A stretch of 64,000 bases of DNA from Tamilnaduibacter salinus (GTDB lineage: Bacteria > Pseudomonadota > Gammaproteobacteria > Pseudomonadales > Oleiphilaceae): the NCBI RefSeq assembly GCF_003096655.1, contig NZ_QEKQ01000001.1, positions 372,001-436,000 of the forward strand. The letters run 5' to 3'. Of the stretch, positions 58,106-64,000 are shown in pieces. Position 1 is the first letter of the stretch; each line of letters starts with the position of its first letter. The notes beneath the pieces were generated by a model. That model did not search any database and was not told the DNA's origin. It saw only the letters and a list, made by a program, of their open reading frames with translations. A program made the translations under genes and the position numbers.

Positions 58106-58610
58106 TTTTATAAGCTCCTGAGTTAAAAGGGGTTATCGACCCGATCGACAGTTTCTCTGTCTACTGACGACGTTTCAATGATTGAGTTAGGAAGGAATCA
58201 TGTAGGAGGCAATGGTCTTGCGCTCTTATGTTTCTGTTTTTTCGGGGTTTAAGGGTGACAGTATATGAGCATGGGTGGTCCCTTAGGTATTCCCTACGTG
58301 TCACCCTTAGGCATCCCCTCAGGTGCTTCATAAGGTATCCTCTCTGGGTGTACACCGTTCATCGTCACATACCCCACTCCACTCCCTTGGGTGTCCTCCT
58401 TAGGTATGTCCTAATGCCCGTCCCTGGGTATCGGTATTCTTCTTCATCGAAGATGATGAATACCCGTCCTTTGGTGGTGTCTTTGGTGGTGCCTTTGGAC
58501 TGCCAAGGGGAGGCCTATGGATTTCAAAGAGACAGCAAAGGCGGTACTTATTTCCCATTACGGTATAGGGAAATATCTCCGAAGGCCTATAAGCCCCGTG
58601 GTTGAGGCGT
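58106..58610. repeat. Region with direct-repeat cluster inside the element
   Basis: No convincing gene. The 10-mer CCTTAGGTAT occurs at 58281-58290 and 58398-58407. Relatives CCCTTAGGCAT (58304-58314), CCCCTCAGG (58315-58323) and TAAGGTATCC (58331-58340) lie between. Further down, GGTGGTGTCTTTGGTGGTGCC is a tandem of a 12-bp unit. The cluster could be binding sites for an element-encoded protein or an origin. Open frames on both strands here translate the repeats and are not called. Confidence 0.45.
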
Positions 58611-59117
58611 TTAGGCGTGTAATGGAGTGCCTGATGTGGCACTGGGAGGCATTCTTAGTGATTCAAGGGACTCGGTAATCCATTTGTGTGTCAAGTGGAT
58701 TCGCAAGGGATTTTCTTTACTTCGATTTCCGAAACCACGCCACACGATTACGGGATGTATCTTGAGCAACCAAAAATCGCGGTGTTTTGATGGTTTTTGG
58801 ACTATGTGCAGGGCGTTACTATCTTTAAGCCTCCGTACTGACTTTTTACGGGCGTCTGTCGTGGTTTTCGTGCAGTGCTCTAGGTCTTCAGTCGAACCGC
58901 ACCAATAGTTGCGAATGACTACGGTCTTGCACAGTTTTCGCAGGAACAGTGATGAGGAACGCCCGAGCCCCCCATTCGTGACAAGGGCCAAGATTGCGCC
59001 CTCATCAATGTGTGTTGTCATTCCTCGCTTGTCGTCTCCCTCGAATTGGCACAGGTTTAGTAGCTCTTTCTTGCTAGTCGGCGGTTGCAGAGGTGGTCGT
59101 TGTTCCGTTTCGTTCAA
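58611..59117 (-). CDS. Hypothetical protein of the element
   Basis: A 168-residue frame with a TTG start preceded by GGAGGAG. The sequence is NETEQRPPLQPPTSKKELL at the start and basic towards the middle (KKSVRRLKDSNALHIVQKP). No family is recognised and there are no membrane segments. It is a plausible gene because of the strong ribosome site. A frame of this length could also occur by chance. Confidence 0.45.
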   Translation of the reverse strand: MNETEQRPPLQPPTSKKELLNLCQFEGDDKRGMTTHIDEGAILALVTNGGLGRSSSLFLRKLCKTVVIRNYWCGSTEDLEHCTKTTTDARKKSVRRLKDSNALHIVQKPSKHRDFWLLKIHPVIVWRGFGNRSKENPLRIHLTHKWITESLESLRMPPSATSGTPLHA

Positions 59118-59262
59118 TGTGCTCCTCCTTCAATAAGCCCGCACAAATGAGCCAGACATAGGCATACACGGACCATCCCCACCGGGGCGGCGTATGGTCG
59201 CCTTCATCTATGCAAGGTGATATGTAGGGTCTTATGGACCCAATGTGGCGGGCTGTGTGTTT

Positions 59263-59475
59263 TTACTGGCTGGCGGTACTGCGCGGGCGGATGGGATGCA
59301 ATGGGCACTCATAGACCTGACAGCCTTGGACTTGCTGACGCCAGGTTCCGGGGGCCTCAGGGTCGTAAATACATGAGACGCACTTGGCATTTACCTTCGA
59401 CCGCATCCCAGGACGTGAAGACTGGGCGTGGATGATTTCGTGTCGATAACGTCGTCTGTAGGGGTTACTTGGCAT
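59263..59475 (-). CDS. Small phage-type protein with paired cysteines
   Basis: A 70-residue basic protein. KCVSCIYDPEAPGTWRQQVQ followed by CQVYECPLHPIR matches a family common in phages and mobile elements, with two Cys pairs that should bind a metal. Function is unknown. The start ATG 59475 gives MPSNPYRRRYRH. It overlaps the end of the next upstream gene by 11 bp, so the two are coupled. Confidence 0.75.
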   Translation of the reverse strand: MPSNPYRRRYRHEIIHAQSSRPGMRSKVNAKCVSCIYDPEAPGTWRQQVQGCQVYECPLHPIRPRSTASQ

Positions 59476-59761
59476 GGGTGGCTTCTTTGGGTTGAGGTTT
59501 ACGCTTGGGGCCTTTGGTGGCGCTCCGTCGGCATAAATTCTGAAAGGGGCTGCCATTGGTCGTATCAATGCTATGAACCCCATGGAGCGCCAATGACCGC
59601 GCTATAACGGAAAGGCTGTAGGTTTGGCCTGATGCTACCTTTAGGCGCTTCTGTAGCGTCTTCATGGCCCCATAGGATTCCGGGCAGTAGCCGACCGGGT
59701 AGACCACCCTTTCTGGATGGCGTTGGGCCTGTTTCTTTCGGTTGTTGTCGTTGCCTGACAA
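59465..59761 (-). CDS. Small hypothetical protein of the element
   Basis: A 98-residue basic protein starting at TTG 59761 with AGGAG six bases upstream. It contains RVVYPVGYCPESYGAMKTLQ and a helical stretch; GQTYSLSVIARSLALHG could be a DNA-binding helix pair, but this is only an impression. No family is recognised. It overlaps the downstream phage-type gene. Confidence 0.55.
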   Translation of the reverse strand: MSGNDNNRKKQAQRHPERVVYPVGYCPESYGAMKTLQKRLKVASGQTYSLSVIARSLALHGVHSIDTTNGSPFQNLCRRSATKGPKRKPQPKEATHAK

Positions 59762-60141
59762 GGTGTTCTCCTGGGTGGATTAGTGAAGTGGGATAAGAAC
59801 GGATGCTCACCCACGTACGAGAGTGCGCGGGAGAGAATTACTAACGCCCTCCCATAATGTCGACCCGTAGAATCCTCCTCCCGGTGGTACCTGGCGAGCT
59901 CCGCCCTATAGTGTCGACCCGTGTGCGTGGACTTCTATGGAAGTATGAGACTCTATTTCCCCTGCCTGAAAATGCGCTCTGCCGAAAAGCAGGTAGTTAA
60001 TGCAATGAGGTGATTGGCGGTCCGTGTAGTCGGCAGGCTATGTGAAGCTGGGGAGCCAGGAATGGAGCTTTGAAATGAATGGTCTAAGGGTCATAGTCCA
60101 TCGGCAGGCAAAGAGTGGGGGCATGGCGCCCCCTTCGCTTA
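59762..60141. other. Non-coding stretch with direct repeats
   Basis: No gene seen. TGTCGACCCGT occurs twice (59858-59868 and 59912-59922), each in a CGCCCT...TA context, 54 bp apart. These could be operators for the downstream minus-strand genes or sub-sites for the serine recombinase. A stem GGGGGC/GCCCCC follows at 60117-60133 and may end transcripts. Confidence 0.45.
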
Positions 60142-60747
60142 TTATGCTCGTTTTAACGCCCTTGCAATGGTCGCACGAGAGGCTCCAGTGATTCGGGATA
60201 CTTCCGACCAGCTATGTCCCTTCTCAATCATGGTCTTAATGTTCCGGTGTCTTTCCTCATCCACTGGACGGCCTTTGAATTTCCCTTCCGCCTTTGCTTT
60301 CTTGATGCCCTGAGCCTGTCGCCTTCTCCGGTCTGCGTAGTCCTTACGCGCCAGCGCAGCCAGCATGTCGAGCATCATGCCGTTCAGTGACTCCATAAGT
60401 CGGTCTGTTATCTCGTCATCAGTCTTCAAGGCCATGTAAGACGTAGGAAGGTCCAAGGCGACCACACGGACGCCACGGCTTTTGATTTCAGTTTTAAGGG
60501 TCTCCCAATCCTCCCCGTTGAGACGGCTAAGACGGTCCACCTGCTCAACCAGGAGGATATCCCCCTTGTGACAGTCCCCCAGGAGTCGGAATAGCTCGGG
60601 ACGCTTGAGGCTGGCCCCTGATTGTCTCTCGACGTAGGTGGCAGCAATCTTCAAGCCCTGTTCTTCGGCGAACTGTTCAAGCTGCTCCTTTGCCCTGAGT
60701 GCGTCTTGGTCTTCAGTGGAAGCCCGGAGGTAAGCCCTTACGTGCAT
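60142..60747 (-). CDS. Serine recombinase (resolvase/invertase family)
   Basis: The 201-residue protein has the resolvase fold: RAYLRASTEDQDALRAKEQL with the catalytic serine, VEQVDRLSRLNGEDW, and a C-terminal helix-turn-helix (GHSWSEVSRITGASRATIAR). It is the second recombinase in the element. It could resolve dimers, invert DNA or have its own transposition history. No clear partner site is proven; see 59762-60141. Confidence 0.92.
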   Translation of the reverse strand: MHVRAYLRASTEDQDALRAKEQLEQFAEEQGLKIAATYVERQSGASLKRPELFRLLGDCHKGDILLVEQVDRLSRLNGEDWETLKTEIKSRGVRVVALDLPTSYMALKTDDEITDRLMESLNGMMLDMLAALARKDYADRRRRQAQGIKKAKAEGKFKGRPVDEERHRNIKTMIEKGHSWSEVSRITGASRATIARALKRA

Positions 60748-60955
60748 TGGTGGTTCTCCCGCTGGTTTCGTTTGTCTGGTTTCATAATAATGGTTTCGTT
60801 TGAGTTGTCAAAACCATGAAGTGAAACCGCTTGGGAGGGTGGTCTAGTCGGTTTCGCTTACCTATACCCTGCGAAACTAGGAGGACAGAGGACCGTAAGG
60901 CTGCTACATTTCTGCGCCAAGCCATTAACAATCAGATAGTTAGGTGGGGTTCTTT

Positions 60956-61288
60956 ATGAGGCTGAATCCGATTATTCAAGGTGGGTGGATGGTGCTTTTC
61001 TTTGGGTCCGGCGTGGCTATATCCCCTGACGGGCCTGACGGCGGCATGGAAACACTGTTTTACGTGGTAGCGTTGGCAAGTTTTGTGGGGTGGCTATGTA
61101 CCCTACATATAGATGGTTGGCTTGGGACTCCACCTGGGCAGTTACGGGAACACCTCCGTATGATTAATGAAAGGCTGGAGGGCAGCGGTAGCAGCATCAA
61201 CGAGGAACAACGAAGGAACCTCCAGAAACGAAAGGAAGAATTACAAAAGAAGTTGGCACAAGCCAGGGTGGCAGGCTTCACCGAATGA
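60956..61288 (+). CDS. Small membrane protein with C-terminal coiled coil
   Basis: A 110-residue protein with two hydrophobic segments (GWMVLFFGSGVAI and LFYVVALASFVGWLCTL) and a charged helical tail (RNLQKRKEELQKKLAQARVA). AGGTGGGG lies upstream of the ATG at 60956. It is the only plus-strand gene of the element. A role in defence or superinfection exclusion is possible from context only. No family is recognised. Confidence 0.55.
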   Translation: MRLNPIIQGGWMVLFFGSGVAISPDGPDGGMETLFYVVALASFVGWLCTLHIDGWLGTPPGQLREHLRMINERLEGSGSSINEEQRRNLQKRKEELQKKLAQARVAGFTE

Positions 61289-61638
61289 CCCACCCCCATG
61301 GGGGAAATTCGCTTCTCCCCTCATATTAAATAACCGCTCAAAAATTTGCGGCGCATTAACAAAACGGGTTGTTGGGTGCGTCGGCTGTTGTCTAGTCGGC
61401 TCTGCGTTGCTTGGGTCTATGCTTTCCCAAAGCGCCTGTTTTGGTCTAAGGAATCGAGTGGTCTAGGGGGCGAGGGCTTACACGGCACAGAATGCAAGGC
61501 TGCCATTCTAAGTTGCCGTGAGAAGTAGCGCCTATGCAGGGCATTGGTCGTTTGTAAACGTGGACACTAAAAGGGCCATTTTGTGGCCATCTAGGTTTTG
61601 GGGGAAAGGGTCAATCTTACGTAAGTCCTTGAAAAGAT
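61289..61638. other. Tail of the element: arm-site motifs, no gene
   Basis: No gene recognised. It holds GTGGACACTAAAA (61560-61572) and TTTTGTGGCCA (61579-61589), which mirror motifs at the other end of the element and are candidate integrase arm sites. Confidence 0.5.
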
Positions 61639-61715
61639 TGGTCGGGACGGGAGGATTTGAACCTCCGACCACCTGCACCCCATACAGGTGCGCTACCAGA
61701 CTGCGCTACGCCCCG
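61639..61715 (-). tRNA. tRNA-Pro(GGG), integration site
   Basis: A 77-nt tRNA with a 7-bp acceptor stem (CGGGGCG/CGTCCCG-like), D-arm containing CTGGTAGCGC, anticodon arm CCTGT-ATGGGGT-GCAGG with anticodon GGG, T-arm GGAGG-TTCAAAT-CCTCC, and encoded CCA. The 3' 49 bp are repeated at 56486-56534, so the element inserted into this gene and restored it. It reads CCC codons, and CCU by wobble. Confidence 0.97.
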
Positions 61716-61919
61716 ATCTGCCGCTGAGCCAAGGGGTGGGAGCATCGCTCCCGGCTCGCCGTGACGAGTGGTCATCACGTCAGCGGGAGCGAAGTCTACA
61801 ACACTCATTTTGAAAAATAAAGACACCTCTTTGGGGGCCTCTTAAGACGGCCCCATCGCCATGACTCCGCGGCGCCCCCGTGGCTATGATGACGGTCCAG
61901 TGCCATTGAGGAGATAGCA

Positions 61920-62780
61920 ATGAGCAAGCCAATGAACGGGAAAACGGTGGTGATCACCGGTGCCAACAGCGGCATTGGGTTCTGCGCCGCGCGGGATCTG
62001 GTGGGCATGGGCGCGACGGTGGTCATGGCCTGCCGGCGGCTCGAGGCGGCCGAGCAGGCCATGAACGACATCCGGGCCAGTCACCCGGCGGCCAGTCTGG
62101 CCGTTGTCCGGCTTGACGTCTCGTCGATTGCTTCGGTGAACGAGGCCTCGGACGAGCTGTTGTCGCGGTTCCCCCGTATCGATGTTCTGGTGAACAACGC
62201 GGGAATCGCCAATCTTCGACGGAAGGAATCCGTTGATGGGTTTGAGATGACGTTTGCCACCAATCATCTCGGTCCGTTTCTGCTCACCAACCGCCTGCTG
62301 CCGGCGCTGGAGGCTGCTCAGGGGCGGATCGTCAATGTCGCCTCCGTCGCGCACGCCGGCGGCACCATGCATTTTGATGACCTCAACCTGAACCGCGGTT
62401 ACAACGTTCTGAAAGCGTATGCCCAGTCCAAGCTGGCGAACATGCTCTTTACCTGGGAATTGTCGAAGCGCCTGGAAGGGACGGGTGTGACGGTCAACGC
62501 GCTGCACCCCGGCGCGGTGAACACCAATATCTGGCCTGGTGATCACTGGTACGAAAGGGCCATGAGCTGGGTGATTCGCCGCTTTACCATTACGCCCGAT
62601 GAAGGCTCCAGAACAACGGTCTGGTTGGCCAGTTCGGACGAGGTAGCCGGGGAGAGCGGTGGCTATTACCAGGATTGCAGGCCCCAGAAGCGACGTTCCA
62701 CCGCCAGGGACGATCAGGCCGCTGAACGGTTATGGCGACTGTCCGCGGACTGGGTGGGTCTGTCAGAAGACGGTGGTTGA
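61920..62780 (+). CDS. Short-chain dehydrogenase/reductase
   Basis: The 286-residue NAD(P)-dependent oxidoreductase has TGANSGIGF (cofactor motif), NNAGIA, a serine in VNVASVAHAG and the catalytic YAQSK. The HPGAVNTNIWPG segment is typical of retinol-dehydrogenase-like SDRs. GAGGAGA precedes the ATG. The C-terminal 30 residues (QKRRSTARDDQAAERLWRLS) match the family's tail. The substrate cannot be predicted. Confidence 0.92.
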   Translation: MSKPMNGKTVVITGANSGIGFCAARDLVGMGATVVMACRRLEAAEQAMNDIRASHPAASLAVVRLDVSSIASVNEASDELLSRFPRIDVLVNNAGIANLRRKESVDGFEMTFATNHLGPFLLTNRLLPALEAAQGRIVNVASVAHAGGTMHFDDLNLNRGYNVLKAYAQSKLANMLFTWELSKRLEGTGVTVNALHPGAVNTNIWPGDHWYERAMSWVIRRFTITPDEGSRTTVWLASSDEVAGESGGYYQDCRPQKRRSTARDDQAAERLWRLSADWVGLSEDGG

Positions 62781-62839
62781 CCGGGAGGGTTAATCGGTCT
62801 GCGGTGCGGCCATATCGACTTTTCGTGTCGATACGCTCG

Positions 62840-63368
62840 CTGTGCCCGTCAGCGCAAGAGCGCCTGACGCTGGCGTTTGGCGGATCTCCGTCCCCGTCCG
62901 CCCGTCTTCTGGAGGGGGTGCTCTGTATGCTGGGCCAGCCGCTGGGCGTCGGGCAGGGCAACAACCCCACCTGCCAGTCGGCGCGGGCCCTGTCGATGTG
63001 GTCCTACAACGACCCGGACTATCTCCTGCAGATGGTGGCCTGGGCGGCACGGGACGACGATATCATTGTTCATTTTGAAGGGCAGCCGGTGTCCTCGCGC
63101 CTGAGCAGCGGCGGTGTGGCCCTTGAGCTGCCCCATCGACCTCGATCCGGTGTCGTTGATCGTGGTCCCGCATCTGTACCGCATCGATGCGGAGATGGGC
63201 CGGCTGTGTGCGAACCGGGAAGGGGATCCACACCGCTGGGTGAATCCGGAGTTTCATGGCTGGTGGTGTGGGCGTGGATTTCGAATCAACGTCGATGTGC
63301 CCACCGGTAAGCTGACCGGTCTGAACGATTTTTACCGGCATTTCTACGCCAGCTATCATCCGTACTAA
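62840..63368 (+). pseudogene. Frameshifted remnant of a conserved hypothetical gene
   Basis: The first frame reads GQGNNPTCQSARALSMWSYN, then DPDYLLQMVAWAARDDD, and the second frame continues as IDLDPVSLIVVPHLYRIDAE, NPEFHGWWCGRGFRINVDV and FYASYHPY before a stop. An extra base in a run of four C at 63131-63134 accounts for the shift. No start codon or ribosome site is evident for the first frame, so the 5' end is also missing. I do not recognise the family with certainty. A sequencing error in the C run is the main alternative. Confidence 0.7.
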
Positions 63369-63539
63369 AACGGCAATCAACCGCTGATCCACCCCCAACC
63401 GGCCGGTATTGCCGTGACAGACAGTGCCGCTCGGTTAATGAACCGGGCTGGGTCCTTGAGAGCTTTGTGACGGTCAAGCTCTCCGCATTCCTCACCGTCC
63501 ATGGCGGGCACGCGTCCGATGGTCGGACGCGTGCCCGAC
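63369..63539. other. Intergenic, no gene
   Basis: Contains short inverted sequence CGCGTCCGA-TGG-TCGGACGCG (63512-63532), which could terminate the minus-strand gene that ends at 63540. Nothing else is recognised. Confidence 0.4.
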
Positions 63540-64000
63540 TCAGGCATATTCGATCTTGGTCTCGCGCAGCCGGATGATGAAATCCGGCGGATCGAAGGAT
63601 TCGGCCTGTGCCGGTTCCCAGTATTTTTCAAAGATCGGGTGGTCACAGGGACCGTCCAGCAGTTCGCCAGGAGCGAGGAAATCGTACAGGTCCATGTATG
63701 AGGCAATCTCGTCATGAGAGACCCGCCGGATGATGTGCTCCGGACCCAGCTCACTGGTGTGTTTCAGCCCCGCCGCTCCGATCAGGTTGCCCAGCGCTGC
63801 CAGGGTGTTGTGGTGAAAGTTGTAGACGCGCTGGCTCTTGTCCGCGACGTCCAGCTTGCCGCCCCGCCTCGGGTCCTGTGTGGCGACGCCACTGGGGCAG
63901 TGGCCGGTGTGGCAGCTCAGGGCCTGGATGCATCCGAGCGAGAACATGAAACCACGGGCCGCATTGCAGAAATCCGCGCCCAACGCGATGGTCCGGGCGA
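63540..64000 (-). CDS. FMN-binding glutamate-synthase-family protein, C-terminal part
   Basis: The frame stays open to the window edge. It includes ALGADFCNAARGFMFSLGCI, QALSCHTGHCPSGVATQDPR and LKHTSELGPEHIIRRVSHDE. The CHTGxCPxGVATQ motif is the iron-sulphur/FMN region of GltB-like and ferredoxin-type glutamate synthases. The C-terminal domain is short, so it resembles the stand-alone FMN-binding glutamate-synthase family and not full-length GltB. The 5' end lies outside the window. Confidence 0.88.
   Translation of the reverse strand, partial: ARTIALGADFCNAARGFMFSLGCIQALSCHTGHCPSGVATQDPRRGGKLDVADKSQRVYNFHHNTLAALGNLIGAAGLKHTSELGPEHIIRRVSHDEIASYMDLYDFLAPGELLDGPCDHPIFEKYWEPAQAESFDPPDFIIRLRETKIEYA

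Larger units (their letters stand above)
56486..61687 (-). mobile_element. Integrative element in tRNA-Pro(GGG)
   Basis: The element lies between 49-bp direct repeats, one within the complete tRNA gene (61639-61715). It carries a tyrosine integrase, a MarR-like regulator, a serine recombinase and several small unknown genes, with no phage structural genes, replication gene or resistance gene recognised. This suggests a satellite or cryptic element. Arm-like motifs occur at both ends: TTTGTGGCCACTAAAA (56601-56616) and TTTGTGGCCG (56624-56633) at one, GTGGACACTAAAA (61560-61572) and TTTTGTGGCCA (61579-61589) at the other. Base composition looks lower in GC than that of its flanks. Confidence 0.85.

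Noticed and set aside
58228-58605. 125-residue frame over the CCTTAGG repeats
   Set aside because: Low-complexity translation of the repeats; no ribosome site.

Overview
The window looks like a chromosome segment from a GC-rich (about 60%), probably marine or moderately halophilic gammaproteobacterium of the Marinobacter/Halomonas kind. The basis is the gene order thrS-infC-rpmI-rplT-pheS-pheT-ihfA-merR, a GlpG rhomboid, DUF1853 and DUF1315 proteins, a sodium-coupled NSS transporter and two TAXI-type TRAP transporters. No species can be named from sequence alone.

Layout. 1-3508: end of a leucine/glutamate dehydrogenase gene, an NSS transporter and a WYL-domain regulator. 3587-16075: a complete type I-E CRISPR-Cas locus (cas3, cas8e, cse2, cas7e, cas5e, cas6e, cas1, cas2), then a leader and an array of 54 repeats and 53 spacers. 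16161-18452: an accessory strip with three copies of a repeat, two of them carrying a tRNA-like module, interleaved with a broken hicA, an intact hicB, a DUF4124 protein and a RelE-type toxin-antitoxin pair. 18513-34000: housekeeping genes (tpx, nadK, glpG, pepN), a likely Fur-controlled small RNA, and a DUF1329/YCF48-like/RND-MMPL operon. 34213-37886: TAXI transporter 1. 37895-45367: the translation cluster. 45644-56451: a DUF4139 protein, a universal stress protein, a DctB/DctD-like two-component system directly downstream of TAXI transporter 2 with a sigma-54-type promoter, a lipoprotein and a diguanylate cyclase. 56486-61687: a 5.2-kb integrative element in the 3' end of tRNA-Pro(GGG), bounded by 49-bp direct repeats. 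61920-64000: an SDR oxidoreductase, a frameshifted pseudogene and the end of a glutamate-synthase-like gene.

The most interesting system is in the 464 bp between cas3 and cas8e. On the minus strand, overlapping the cas3 stop codon, there is a degenerate mini-CRISPR with exact type I-E geometry (29-nt pseudo-repeat, 32-nt spacer, 29-nt pseudo-repeat). It has its own extended -10 promoter, which would start transcription at the first base of the first pseudo-repeat. Its spacer matches a site about 50 bp away. That site has an AAG PAM, and positions 1-14 match except at 6 and 12, which are flipped-out positions in type I-E R-loops. The site lies within a plus-strand promoter that points into the cas8e leader. 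The natural reading is a crRNA-like RNA that directs Cascade to repress, without cutting, the promoter of its own operon and/or of a toxin. The leader made by that promoter is strongly folded and holds an 8-codon minigene behind a perfect Shine-Dalgarno sequence, a candidate CreT-like toxin or leader peptide.

How the parts fit: the WYL regulator and the mini-CRISPR are two candidate controls on one cas operon. The DctB/DctD pair, sigma-54 promoter and TAXI operon form a self-contained substrate-induced uptake unit. The tRNA-Pro island and the toxin-antitoxin/repeat strip are the mobile or recombining parts of the window.
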